From positions 62,001 to 126,000 of the forward strand of contig NZ_JAVHNP010000006.1 in the NCBI RefSeq assembly GCF_031769195.1: a stretch of 64,000 nucleotides of DNA, written 5' to 3'. The stretch is from Vreelandella sp031769195. GTDB taxonomy: Bacteria; Pseudomonadota; Gammaproteobacteria; Pseudomonadales; Halomonadaceae. Below the pieces are notes generated by a model. It worked only from the letters and a program-made list of their open reading frames with translations, was not told where the DNA came from and did not search any database. The translations under genes and the position numbers were made by a program. How positions within the stretch are numbered: the stretch's first letter is position 1; each line of letters starts with the position of its first letter. This document shows, in pieces, positions 1 through 8,356 of this stretch.

Positions 1-1
1 G

Positions 2-853
2 CCACTGCTGACAGGCCTTGTAGTAGTGGGGTTTGGCACCTCGGCACCGGAGCTGGTGGTGTCAATTGATGCCGCCATTCGAGAGCAGCCTGATATTGCA
101 GTGGGCAATATCGTAGGCAGCAATATTGGTAATATTTTATTGATTCTTGGCCTCTGCGCCGCTATCTGCCCCATGACGGTTCAACCCCTGGCTCTGCGCC
201 GGGATGGCGTTGTGGTGGTCGCGGCTAGCGTGCTGTTTATCCTATTGGCTTGGAGCGGCTCCCTTGGCCGCTTAGAAGCCGCCTTACTGCTTGCTTCACT
301 CGCCGCCTACCTGATTTGGGCCTATCGCACTGAGCGCCAGCACCCCGTACCAGAAGGAGAGATGCACGCGGCAGAAGCCGACGAAGTGACGGCGATCCCC
401 ACCTCAACAGGAATGATTGTGGTCGCGCTGGTGGTCGGTTTGGTCATGCTCATTGGTGGCTCTCAGCTACTGCTTTACGGCGCGATTGGCTTGGCCCAGG
501 CGATGGGGATTTCAGAAGCGGTGATCGGCCTCACCATTGTGGCCGTAGGCACGTCGCTGCCTGAAATGGCGGTGTCGGTCATTGCAGCGCTGCGCCGCCA
601 CGCCGATGTTGCCGTCGGCAATATTTTGGGCAGCAATATTTTCAACGTTCTGGGGATCTTGGGTATTTCCGCTTTCCTACAGCCGCTGCCTATCGCAGAG
701 CGCGTCAGCCAGTTTGACCAGTGGGTCATGCTCGCCGCCGCCGGCATACTGATGCTGTTTCTCTATACCGGCATGCGCCTGTCACGGTGGGAAGGTGCCG
801 CGCTGCTAGGCGGCTACGTGGCCTACATTGCGCTTAGCTTTACTATTTTTTAA
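2..853 (+). CDS. Calcium/sodium antiporter, CaCA (YrbG-like) family, 5'-truncated
   Basis: Inner-membrane cation exchanger that swaps Ca2+ or a similar cation for Na+ or H+. Both family alpha-repeats are visible. The first contains GFGTSAPEL followed by GNIVGSNIGN; the second contains VGTSLPEM followed by GNILGSNIFN. The acidic residues of GTS-PE are the expected ion ligands. The frame is open to the window edge, and residues ahead of the in-frame GTG at 26 (PLLTGLVVV) continue the first alpha-repeat. The real start is therefore outside the window, and the GTG is internal. About 280 residues are seen, against the usual 310-330. Hydrophobic helices fill the rest. It converges on the TAXI gene with a 4-bp gap and no clear terminator. 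Family assignment is secure; the exact ion is not. Confidence 0.9.
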   Translation, partial: PLLTGLVVVGFGTSAPELVVSIDAAIREQPDIAVGNIVGSNIGNILLILGLCAAICPMTVQPLALRRDGVVVVAASVLFILLAWSGSLGRLEAALLLASLAAYLIWAYRTERQHPVPEGEMHAAEADEVTAIPTSTGMIVVALVVGLVMLIGGSQLLLYGAIGLAQAMGISEAVIGLTIVAVGTSLPEMAVSVIAALRRHADVAVGNILGSNIFNVLGILGISAFLQPLPIAERVSQFDQWVMLAAAGILMLFLYTGMRLSRWEGAALLGGYVAYIALSFTIF

Positions 854-857
854 GCCA

Positions 858-1835
858 TCACCGCACGTGCTCGGGCAGCACCGTGCCGGCCTCATCGTAA
901 TAGCGCTGTGCGCCGGGGTGTAGCGGGGTACTCATATGAGCGAGCAGGTCTGGGGTCACGCTGTCCCACCACGCAGACTGCTCAGCGAGCGCAGCTCTCT
1001 GCTCCCAGAAGGTTTTGGTAAGTTGGTAGGCGGTGTCAGCATCCATTTGCTCAGTGGCATACGCCATCACTGGCAGCGACGTCGTGACCACTGGATGAGC
1101 GATACCTGGGTAAGTGCCGCCAGGTATCTCTTGGCGCACCGCGCCGGTTTGAGCGACTTGCTCTTCGGTAAAACTTACCAAAGTGATAGGCACTAAGGAC
1201 GCCGTTTCGATCACGTTCGGCGTTGGAAAGGAGCTCGCCGTCACGAAGGCATCAATACGCCCCTCTCTTAGCGCTTCCGGGCCGTTGGTGATGGAGGCAT
1301 CTGCTAACCTGACGCTGCCTTCGAGCCCAAATAGCTGAAAGTAGCGGGCGGCCTCTCCCGCGCTAAAGGTGCCGCGTCCAATGAGGATATGTTTGCCTTT
1401 TAATGCATCCATCGTAGTGGTGCCTTTGTCACCGGCCATCACAAAGTGCATGGTGAGCGGAGGCACCGGGAAAAGACCACGGACCGAGGAGAAACGCGCG
1501 TGGTCGTGCCCGGCAAAGGGGCCCTCTCCGGCAATGGCATCCGCTACCAGTGCGGGGGGCGCGGTGAACACATAGCGCCCTTCCCGGGTCATCACTTCTT
1601 GAATGTTTTGTACCGAGCCCTGACTCTCTTCAACGGTTAACACCACGCCCCCTTCGCTACCCACACGCATCGCCAAAGCAAGCTCGCTGCCCATTTGATA
1701 ATACGCGGTGCCCACAAGCGCCGATTTATAGGTAATCCTCGTTTGCGCTTGGAGGGGCAGCGAAGCTAGCCCCCACACAAGCGCCATCATCAGCACACCA
1801 ACGACACGACAACGAGAGCAAAAACGGGCGCGCAT
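858..1835 (-). CDS. TAXI-family TRAP transporter solute-binding protein (orphan)
   Basis: Periplasmic binding protein of the TAXI branch of TRAP transporters, which capture organic acids or amino acids and pass them to a fused DctQM permease. The N-terminus is a signal peptide (Arg-rich start, hydrophobic core, cleavage after LPLQAQ). The family start motif YKSALVGTAYYQMGSEL follows at about residues 37-53. Later blocks (GRGTFSAGEAARYFQ, DAFVTASSFPTPNV, PGIAHPVVTTSLPVMAY) match the fold. Its 325 residues are normal. No permease gene lies beside it: the neighbours are a convergent exchanger and a divergent HAD/ABC operon. It is either served by a permease elsewhere or acts as a receptor. The ligand cannot be read from sequence. 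Confidence 0.85.
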   Translation of the reverse strand: MRARFCSRCRVVGVLMMALVWGLASLPLQAQTRITYKSALVGTAYYQMGSELALAMRVGSEGGVVLTVEESQGSVQNIQEVMTREGRYVFTAPPALVADAIAGEGPFAGHDHARFSSVRGLFPVPPLTMHFVMAGDKGTTTMDALKGKHILIGRGTFSAGEAARYFQLFGLEGSVRLADASITNGPEALREGRIDAFVTASSFPTPNVIETASLVPITLVSFTEEQVAQTGAVRQEIPGGTYPGIAHPVVTTSLPVMAYATEQMDADTAYQLTKTFWEQRAALAEQSAWWDSVTPDLLAHMSTPLHPGAQRYYDEAGTVLPEHVR

Positions 1836-2227
1836 GCAACTTCCTTTGGGGTCAGGGGCCGTCTCGGCCTCATTGAGGGAACGTCTTGATTAATCTATTT
1901 ATTAGGGTGTGATATGGAGCGACGACCGCTACCTGCTTAACAAGGCCGATTTTGACCAGCATAGCGGCATATCCTCTCTTACGTTAGCAACCCGAAGCGC
2001 CTTAAACCAACCGGCTTTTTAAACGCCCCGCCCGCCATAACCACGCTGTCATCAACTTGACATCAACGGTGGGATTACTCAGGCTGGCTTTTTATTTTCA
2101 ATTGAACGTTCAAGAAAAATCTTGGTTATTGCGGAGCGTTGCTGACAGCAAGCGCACTCTTGAAAGCTTACGCTGAAACTGCGTTACCGCCCTTGACGAG
2201 AGGGCTTATCAAAAGCCGCTACTATCC
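1836..2227. other. 392-bp divergent intergenic region between TAXI and HAD/ABC genes
   Basis: No convincing gene is seen here. It must hold both divergent promoters. Two sites stand out: an 11-bp direct repeat containing CTGTCAT and TTGACAT at 2046-2067 (listed separately), and a perfect 12-bp palindrome, TTGAACGTTCAA, at 2102-2113 that could be a dimeric repressor site. The region upstream of the HAD start lacks a good Shine-Dalgarno sequence. Confidence 0.6.
2046..2079 (+). promoter_or_regulatory. Possible Pho-box-like or OmpR-family direct repeat before the HAD/ABC operon
   Basis: Two 11-bp units, CTGTCATCAAC and TTGACATCAAC, lie head to tail with 9 of 11 identical bases. CTGTCAT plus a 4-bp spacer plus a related 7-mer is the layout of a PhoB site. 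Ten bases after the second 7-mer is ATTACT (2074-2079), a weak -10 (3 of 6). TTGACA at 2057-2062 could instead be a plain -35 element. It is the weakest Pho-like site in the window. Confidence 0.3.
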
Positions 2228-3016
2228 ATGCCTCAGCTAATTGTGCACGGCACTACCTACGATATTGATGCCATTTTATTTGATAAAGACGGCACACTTC
2301 TCAATTTTGGCGACCTGTGGATTGGCTGGTTCGACCAGCTCGTCACCACGGTGAATCGCCGCCTTCCCGCCTCGCAATCGATTTCCCATCGTGATCTTTA
2401 TCCCAAGGTGGGCATTGAGCCAGAGCAACGGCTGTGGGACCCCACCGGCCCACTAACCATAGGCTCGCTCAATGATATTGCCACCATCCTAGCACTCAGC
2501 CTGTTCGAAGCCCGCGTGCCGTGGAACGATGCCACTGAAATTACCCAGGATGCTCTGCACAGCGTCAGCGAAACGATCAACTGGCCGCGCTGCGTTACCC
2601 CCGTCAAAGGGCTGCAGGACTTCGTTGCCCGCGCCAGCGCGGCGGGTATCCAATGTGGCGTTGTGACGTCTGATGATGCCCACAACGCCCAACGGCACCT
2701 CTCGATTCTGTCGCTGACTGAGCACTTCCCCGTGGTACTTGGTCACGACCAAGTACCACGGGGTAAACCCTACCCCGATATGGCGCTAGCTGCCTGTCAG
2801 CAGTTGGGCGTACTGCCTGAGCGTACGCTCATTATTGGCGACTCTAACGGTGATATGGCCATGGGCAAAGCTGCTGGCCTGCTGGCGGGCATTGGTATCT
2901 GTGCCGCGCCGCACTTAGACGGTGCCCACCTGACTCTCGCCAACCATGTGATCCGCGATTACGACGCGCTCGCCGTTGGAACCCCACCTTTCACTCACCA
3001 GGGAACATCCGCATGA
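2228..3016 (+). CDS. HAD-superfamily hydrolase, phosphoglycolate-phosphatase-like
   Basis: Cytoplasmic Mg2+-dependent phosphatase of the haloacid dehalogenase superfamily. All four HAD motifs are visible: nucleophile motif FDKDGTL at residues 18-24 (Asp19 nucleophile, Asp21 acid/base), motif II Thr-Ser in GVVTSDD, motif III Lys in RGKPYPD, and motif IV IIGDSNGDM. The alpha-helical cap between motifs I and II is that of subclass I. Length (262 aa) fits the family. Its stop overlaps the start of the ABC substrate-binding gene in an ATGA arrangement, so the two are translationally coupled. It may dephosphorylate a metabolite brought in by that transporter. The substrate is unknown. Confidence 0.8.
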   Translation: MPQLIVHGTTYDIDAILFDKDGTLLNFGDLWIGWFDQLVTTVNRRLPASQSISHRDLYPKVGIEPEQRLWDPTGPLTIGSLNDIATILALSLFEARVPWNDATEITQDALHSVSETINWPRCVTPVKGLQDFVARASAAGIQCGVVTSDDAHNAQRHLSILSLTEHFPVVLGHDQVPRGKPYPDMALAACQQLGVLPERTLIIGDSNGDMAMGKAAGLLAGIGICAAPHLDGAHLTLANHVIRDYDALAVGTPPFTHQGTSA

Positions 3017-4641
3017 AAAAAGCACATCACCACTCCGCACCCATGCACCCCACCCTTGACACATTGACGCAACAAGCAAAGCAGGGAACGCTCTCGCGCC
3101 GTGACTTTATGCGCCATGCCATTGCACTCGGTATCGCCGCTCCGTTCGCTGGCTCGCTGCTGTCAGGCCAAGCGTTTGCCAACACCGGTACTCCACAGCG
3201 CGGGGGTATTTTAAAAGCCGGCATGCAGGGGGGTGAATCGACCGACAGCCTCGACCCCGCTAGCTGGACCAGTCAAGTGCAGCACTCGTTTGGGCAATCC
3301 TGGGGGGAAGCCTTAACCAACGTTTCACCAGAAGGCGAGCTTACACCCCGCCTTGCGGAAAGCGTTGAGTCCTCATCGGATGCTAAAACCTGGGTATTCA
3401 AACTACGTCGTGGCGTACAGTTCCATAACGGCCAGGAGATGACCTCAGCCGATGTGGTCGCCACCTTGGAGCGCCACTCCAACGAAGACTCTCAATCTGG
3501 GGCGCTGGGTATTATGCGCGGCATTGAGTCTATTCGTGCCACGGATACCTATGAAGTCACCATCGTGACGCTGGAGCCGAACGCCGACCTGCCTTTCTTG
3601 CTCTCCGACTATCACCTGATGATTCAACCCGGTGGTGGCTTGGATAACCCGGCAGCAGGTATCGGTACCGGCCCGTATAAAGTGGTGGAATTCCAGCCCG
3701 GCGTGCGCCAAATCGCTGAGCGCTTCGATGGCTACTGGAACCCAGACGAATACGGCTTTGCCGACCAAATTGAAATCACCATTATCAATGACCCCACCGC
3801 CCGCATTTCGGCGCTACAAAGCGGTCAGGTGCATATGATCAACCGGGTGGAGCCCCGCGTGGTAGAGATGGTCCAGCGCCTGCCCAACATTGTGATTAAT
3901 AACACCTCTGGCCGCGCTCAGTATGTCTTCCCCATGCACTGTGACACGGCGCCGTTTGATAATAACGACCTGCGCCTAGCGCTGAAGTACGCCATTAACC
4001 GGGAAGATATGGTCGAGCGTATCCTGCGTGGCTACGGCAGCGTCGGTAACGACTTCCCCATTAATGCCGCTTATCCGCTGTTCCCGGCGGGCATCCCACA
4101 GCGCGAATTCGACCCCGAACGCGCCAACTATCACTACAAGAAGTCCGGCCACAACAGCCCCATCGTACTGCGCACCTCCGACGTTGCCTTCCCTGGCGCG
4201 GTCGATGCGGCACAGCTCTTTCAGCAGAACTGCGCCGAGGCAGGCATCAATATGGAAATTCGCCGCGAACCCGGCGACGGCTACTGGTCAGAGGTGTGGA
4301 ATAAGCAGCCGTTCTGCGCCTCCTACTGGAGCGGCCGCCCCACTCAGGACCAAATGTACTCCACCGCCTACATTTCCAGCGCCGATTGGAACGATACCCG
4401 CTTCTATCGCGATGACTTCGACGCCCTGGCCCGAGAAGCCCGCGGCGAGCTGGACCAAACCCGCCGCGCCGAGCTGTATCAGGATATGGCGATGATGGTG
4501 CGCGATGAAGGTGGCTTGATTCTGCCGATGTTCAATGACTACATCGAAGCAACATTAAGCAATGTTGGGGGCTGGTCAGCGAACCCAATGGGCGAGATGA
4601 TGGCGGGCTTTGCACTGTCGAAGTGCTGGTTGGCTTCCTAA
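3013..4641 (+). CDS. ABC transporter substrate-binding protein, SBP_bac_5 (peptide/nickel) family, Tat-exported
   Basis: Periplasmic receptor of a Dpp/Opp-type ABC importer, 542 aa. The N-terminus has a Tat signal, LSRRDFMRHAIALGI, with the twin arginines at about residues 29-30 and cleavage after GQAFA, so it is exported folded. The SBP_bac_5 core follows: AESVESSSDAKTWVFKLRRG, the GVQFHNGQEMTSADVV block, GTGPYKVVEF and LRLALKYAINREDMV. It starts inside the end of the HAD gene (ATGA overlap) and is followed after 15 bp by the permease, making a five-gene operon. Binding-site residues do not allow a choice between peptides, opines or other ligands. Confidence 0.9.
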   Translation: MKKAHHHSAPMHPTLDTLTQQAKQGTLSRRDFMRHAIALGIAAPFAGSLLSGQAFANTGTPQRGGILKAGMQGGESTDSLDPASWTSQVQHSFGQSWGEALTNVSPEGELTPRLAESVESSSDAKTWVFKLRRGVQFHNGQEMTSADVVATLERHSNEDSQSGALGIMRGIESIRATDTYEVTIVTLEPNADLPFLLSDYHLMIQPGGGLDNPAAGIGTGPYKVVEFQPGVRQIAERFDGYWNPDEYGFADQIEITIINDPTARISALQSGQVHMINRVEPRVVEMVQRLPNIVINNTSGRAQYVFPMHCDTAPFDNNDLRLALKYAINREDMVERILRGYGSVGNDFPINAAYPLFPAGIPQREFDPERANYHYKKSGHNSPIVLRTSDVAFPGAVDAAQLFQQNCAEAGINMEIRREPGDGYWSEVWNKQPFCASYWSGRPTQDQMYSTAYISSADWNDTRFYRDDFDALAREARGELDQTRRAELYQDMAMMVRDEGGLILPMFNDYIEATLSNVGGWSANPMGEMMAGFALSKCWLAS

Positions 4642-4656
4642 TCCGGACCTTTGCTT

Positions 4657-5616
4657 ATGAACACCTTTGTTTTAAAACTGATTGCCCAGCGCTTAGCGCT
4701 GGGCCTGTTATTGCTATTGGCGGTCTCGGTGCTGATTTTCGTCGGCACTCAGCTGCTGCCCGGCGATGTTGCGCAATCTATTCTGGGTCAAAGTGCCACG
4801 CCCGAAGCTGTTGAGAACCTGCGTCGCGAACTGGGGCTCGACCAACCCGCCTGGATACGCTACTTCGATTGGCTGGGCGGCATTTTGCAAGGCGATTTAG
4901 GCACCGCGCTCTCTAACCGCCAAGACATTGGTGAGTCGTTATGGGGCCGTGCAGGCAATACGCTGTTTCTCGCTTTCTGGACCGCCGTAGTCGCCGTGCC
5001 GCTGGCGATTCTCTTAGGCTTGGTGGCGGTACGTTACCAAAGCCGCTGGCCTGACCGGGTCATTTCCGGCACCACCCTGACCGCCATATCGCTGCCTGAA
5101 TTCTTTATCGGCTACCTGCTGATTTATGTCTTTGCCGTGAAGTTTAGCTGGTTCCCCAGCGTTTCCACTGTCTACAGCAGCATGAGCCTGGGCGAGCGTT
5201 TGCACGCCATCGCGCTACCTGCCGCCACCTTAACGTTAGTGATTCTGGCACATATGATGCGGATGACGCGGGCCGCCATTTTAAACGTGATGCAGTCGCC
5301 CTATATCGAAACTGCCGAGTTAAAAGGGCTGGGCACGTTTCGGATTATCGCCCGCCATGCCTTTCCTAACGCCATCGCCCCGGTGGTCAACGTGGTCATG
5401 CTAAACCTAGCATTTTTGATTGTGGGGGTGGTCGTGGTGGAAGTGATTTTTGTCTACCCCGGCATGGGGCAGTACCTGATTGATCACGTTTCAAAACGGG
5501 ATGTGCCGGTTGTCCAGGCGGTGGGGCTTATCTTTGCCGCGGTGTATATCGGGCTCAATATGCTGGCGGACATCATCGCCATCGTCACGAACCCCCGTTT
5601 GCGCCACCCGAAGTAA
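4657..5616 (+). CDS. ABC transporter permease, DppB-like
   Basis: First inner-membrane subunit of the Dpp/Opp-type importer, 319 aa from the ATG at 4657; a TTG two codons earlier is possible but has no better ribosome site. The first helix is LALGLLLLLAVSVLIFVGTQ. The periplasmic insert LLPGDVAQSILGQSATPEAV with RRELGLDQP and the GDLGTALSN block are DppB hallmarks. The coupling motif EAA---G is seen as ETAELKGLGTFRIIARHAFPNA near residue 225. It lies between the receptor and the second permease with short gaps. Confidence 0.9.
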   Translation: MNTFVLKLIAQRLALGLLLLLAVSVLIFVGTQLLPGDVAQSILGQSATPEAVENLRRELGLDQPAWIRYFDWLGGILQGDLGTALSNRQDIGESLWGRAGNTLFLAFWTAVVAVPLAILLGLVAVRYQSRWPDRVISGTTLTAISLPEFFIGYLLIYVFAVKFSWFPSVSTVYSSMSLGERLHAIALPAATLTLVILAHMMRMTRAAILNVMQSPYIETAELKGLGTFRIIARHAFPNAIAPVVNVVMLNLAFLIVGVVVVEVIFVYPGMGQYLIDHVSKRDVPVVQAVGLIFAAVYIGLNMLADIIAIVTNPRLRHPK

Positions 5617-5659
5617 TGCGTTTTTCATCAGGCCACTGTTCAGACAGGAACGTAACACC

Positions 5660-6499
5660 ATGTCGAAACCTTTAACGCTGCTGAAGCGGATGCCCGTGAC
5701 CGCGCTGGTCGGGCTACTGCTCACCTTCAGCTTTTTAATCATGGCGATCTTCGCCCCTTGGCTTGCTCCCTACAGCATGTCGGAGAGCGTGGGCGATATG
5801 TGGATGGGGCCTTCCGCTGAGTTCTGGCTGGGCACCGACAACCTTGGCCGTGACCTGCTCTCCCGGCTGATGTATGGCGCACGCACCACCATCACCATTG
5901 CCGCGCTGGCCACTGCGTTGGCCTTCTCGATTGGCTCGGTGCTTGGCATTCTGGCCGCGGTGTACGGCGGCTGGGTGGATCAAGCGATCTCACGGGGGGT
6001 GGATATCGTCATGTCGATCCCCACGCTGATTTTTGCGCTGGTGATTCTATCGGTCATGCCCAGCACCATGTTCATGCTGATCTTGATCATGGGCATACTG
6101 GACTCGACCCGCGTGTTTCGTATTTCCCGCGCCGTAGCGGTCAACATTAACGTGATGGACTTTGTCGAAGCCGCCCGCCTGCGCGGTGAAGGCAAAGGCT
6201 GGATCGTATTTCGTGAAATCCTCCCAAATGCACTCACCCCGTTAGTCGCGGAGCTGGGGCTACGATTTATTTTCGCCGTGCTGTTTTTATCGTCACTGTC
6301 GTTTTTAGGGCTCGGTGTTCAACCACCGGAAGCCGACTGGGGCAGCATGGTGCGTGAAAACCGCCAGGGAATCGTGTTTGGTGTCCCGGCAGCGCTCATT
6401 CCGGCGGCGGCGATCGCGCTCCTGGCCATCTCTGTGAACCTAGTGGCCGACTGGATTTTGCGCCAAACCACCGATCTCAAAGGAGGCCGCAGTGGCTGA
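5660..6499 (+). CDS. ABC transporter permease, DppC-like
   Basis: Second permease subunit of the importer, 279 aa. The start is the ATG at 5660, preceded by an AGGAA ribosome site; the open frame extends further upstream but that extension overlaps the DppB-like gene and is not protein-like. DppC features are the N-terminal helix, then the periplasmic LAPYSMSESVGDMW and FWLGTDNLGRDLLSRL motifs, and the EAA loop EAARLRGEGKGWIVFREILPN. Its last 8 bases overlap the GTG start of the ATPase gene. Confidence 0.9.
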   Translation: MSKPLTLLKRMPVTALVGLLLTFSFLIMAIFAPWLAPYSMSESVGDMWMGPSAEFWLGTDNLGRDLLSRLMYGARTTITIAALATALAFSIGSVLGILAAVYGGWVDQAISRGVDIVMSIPTLIFALVILSVMPSTMFMLILIMGILDSTRVFRISRAVAVNINVMDFVEAARLRGEGKGWIVFREILPNALTPLVAELGLRFIFAVLFLSSLSFLGLGVQPPEADWGSMVRENRQGIVFGVPAALIPAAAIALLAISVNLVADWILRQTTDLKGGRSG

Positions 6500-8111
6500 T
6501 ACGCTATTAGACATTCGCAACTTAACCATCGAAGCCACGGCCTACCCACCCGGCGAAGCGCCACAGGAAATTTCCATTGTGAATGGGGTCAGCTTCACCC
6601 TAGAGCGCGGCAAAGTGCTCGGGCTGATTGGTGAATCGGGCGCAGGCAAATCGACCATTGGCCTCTCACCGGCGGGCTACGGTCGCGGCGGCATCCGTCT
6701 CAGCGGCGAAGTGTGGGTAAATGGGCGTGACATTTTACAAGGCTCACCCAAAGCGCTGCGCCAACTACGCGGTAAAGAGGTGTGCTACGTGGCGCAGTCG
6801 GCGGCAGCCGCCTTCAACCCGGCCCACACGCTGATGGAGCAGGTGATTGAAACCACGCTGCTGCACGGCCTGGCAACGCGCAAAGAGGCAGAAGCGCGCG
6901 CAGTGGCGCTGTTTCAACAACTGGGTTTACCCGACCCGGAAAACTTCGGCAGCCGCTACCCGCACCAGGTCTCGGGTGGCCAGCTACAGCGGGCCATGAC
7001 CGCCATGGCACTCTGCCCGGAACCTGATCTGATTATTTTCGATGAGCCCACCACCGCGCTGGATGTCACTACGCAAATCGATGTGCTGGCCGCCATTAAG
7101 CATGCGATTAAAACGACCGGGGTAGGCGCGCTGTATATCACCCATGATCTCGCCGTGGTGGCCCAGGTCGCCGACGACATTCTTGTCCTCAGGCAAGGGG
7201 AAAAGGTCGAAATGGGCAGTGCTGCACAGATTATCGAGTCACCCCAAGAGCCTTACACCCAGGCGCTGGTGTCTGTGCGCTCTATTGACCACACGCCTAA
7301 AGCCGCTACCGACACCCCGATTCTCAGCGTGGAGCACGTGAGTGCAGCGTACAGCAATAGCGGTAACAACGTATTAGACGACATCAGCATGGAGTTAAGT
7401 GCCGGCCAAACGCTGGCCATCGTGGGTGAATCGGGGTCGGGTAAATCTACCCTGGCACGGGTGATTACCGGGCTGCTGCCACCCCATCAAGGGCAGGTGA
7501 ATTTTCAGTCAAAGCCGCTGCCAAGCGCGCTGGGAAATCGGGACAAAGAGACCCTGCGCGAGCTGCAAATGATTTACCAAATGGCCGACGTGGCCATGAA
7601 TCCTCGTCACACGGTAGAAACCATTATTGGCCGGCCGCTGACCTTCTACTTTGGCTTGAAGGGGAAAGCTCGCCGCGCACGGGTGATTGAGCTACTAGAT
7701 GAAATTGAGCTGGGGGAAGGGTTTATTGACCGCTACCCAGCGGAGCTGTCTGGCGGCCAAAAACAGCGGGTCTGTATTGCGCGTGCGCTAGCAGCAAAAC
7801 CGAAACTAATTATCTGTGATGAAGTCACCAGCGCGCTGGACCCGCTGGTGGCGGATGGCATTCTAAAGCTACTGCTAAGGCTTCAGGCGCAAGAGAATGT
7901 TGCCTACTTATTTATCACCCACGACCTAGCCACCGTGAAGGCCATTGCGGACAGTATTGCCGTGATGCACCAGGGAAACGTGGTGCGTTATGGTCATCGC
8001 GATACGGTGCTGGCACCCCCTTTTGATGACTATACCCAGAAGCTTCTGGCTTCCGTGCCACAAATGAAACTGGGCTGGCTAGAAGAGGCGCTCACAACCC
8101 ATACCGAGTAA
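6492..8111 (+). CDS. Dipeptide-type ABC transporter ATP-binding protein, fused DppD-DppF
   Basis: Energising subunit of the importer, with two nucleotide-binding domains in one 539-aa chain. Domain 1 has Walker A GESGAGKST, signature VSGGQLQRA and Walker B LIIFDEP. Domain 2 has Walker A GESGSGKST, signature LSGGQKQRV and Walker B LIICDEV. Both have the switch histidine in YITHD or FITHD. The start is GTG, set by a perfect AGGAGG seven bases upstream and overlapping the previous stop. A fused ATPase removes the need for two genes and is common in one Dpp sub-branch. The operon ends with a hairpin just downstream. Confidence 0.93.
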   Translation: MADTLLDIRNLTIEATAYPPGEAPQEISIVNGVSFTLERGKVLGLIGESGAGKSTIGLSPAGYGRGGIRLSGEVWVNGRDILQGSPKALRQLRGKEVCYVAQSAAAAFNPAHTLMEQVIETTLLHGLATRKEAEARAVALFQQLGLPDPENFGSRYPHQVSGGQLQRAMTAMALCPEPDLIIFDEPTTALDVTTQIDVLAAIKHAIKTTGVGALYITHDLAVVAQVADDILVLRQGEKVEMGSAAQIIESPQEPYTQALVSVRSIDHTPKAATDTPILSVEHVSAAYSNSGNNVLDDISMELSAGQTLAIVGESGSGKSTLARVITGLLPPHQGQVNFQSKPLPSALGNRDKETLRELQMIYQMADVAMNPRHTVETIIGRPLTFYFGLKGKARRARVIELLDEIELGEGFIDRYPAELSGGQKQRVCIARALAAKPKLIICDEVTSALDPLVADGILKLLLRLQAQENVAYLFITHDLATVKAIADSIAVMHQGNVVRYGHRDTVLAPPFDDYTQKLLASVPQMKLGWLEEALTTHTE

Positions 8112-8121
8112 TCCATTATGT

Positions 8122-8150
8122 TAAGAGCGGTTGCTGGCGGGCCGCTCTTA
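8122..8150 (+). terminator. Hairpin terminator after the HAD/ABC operon
   Basis: Perfect 9-bp inverted repeat, TAAGAGCGG with CCGCTCTTA, and an 11-nt loop, 10 bp after the ATPase stop. The following bases (TCAACTTTTGTTT) are T-rich but broken, so termination may be partial. Confidence 0.55.
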
Positions 8151-8157
8151 TCAACTT

Positions 8158-8356
8158 TTGTTTAACGGGCTAATCTTCTTACACTGTTTAGAAAACTTTA
8201 CTATTAGCTAAACGGATAATTTCTAAAAAAAAGACGTAATCGCTTACGTATTAACAGTTTTCATTCGGTTTTATTCCGTATTGCGATGCAATATAGATTG
8301 TTAAACTGGCGGCGCTTATTCCCCCTTCTTTTAACCATTATAAGGATAAACACGCC
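8158..8356 (+). promoter_or_regulatory. nhaD promoter and structured 5' leader
   Basis: A possible promoter is TTGTTT (8158-8163), 16 bp, TACACT (8180-8185). The leader then shows three inverted repeats: TTTAGAAA with TTTCTAAA (8187-8194 and 8220-8227), ACGTAA-TCGC-TTACGT (8234-8249), and TATTGC-GAT-GCAATA (8279-8293). CTGGC at 8306-8310 could pair with GCCAG inside the downstream intragenic hairpin, offering an alternative fold. A ribosome site, AAGGA, precedes the ATG. No riboswitch family is recognised by eye. Confidence 0.4.

Noticed and set aside
4028..4495. 155-aa plus-strand frame
   Set aside because: It is an alternate frame inside the SBP gene with Ser/Thr/Pro/Ala-rich, non-protein-like sequence.
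5480..5659. Upstream extension of the DppC-like gene
   Set aside because: It overlaps the DppB-like gene and encodes no DppC sequence; the ATG at 5660 has a ribosome site.
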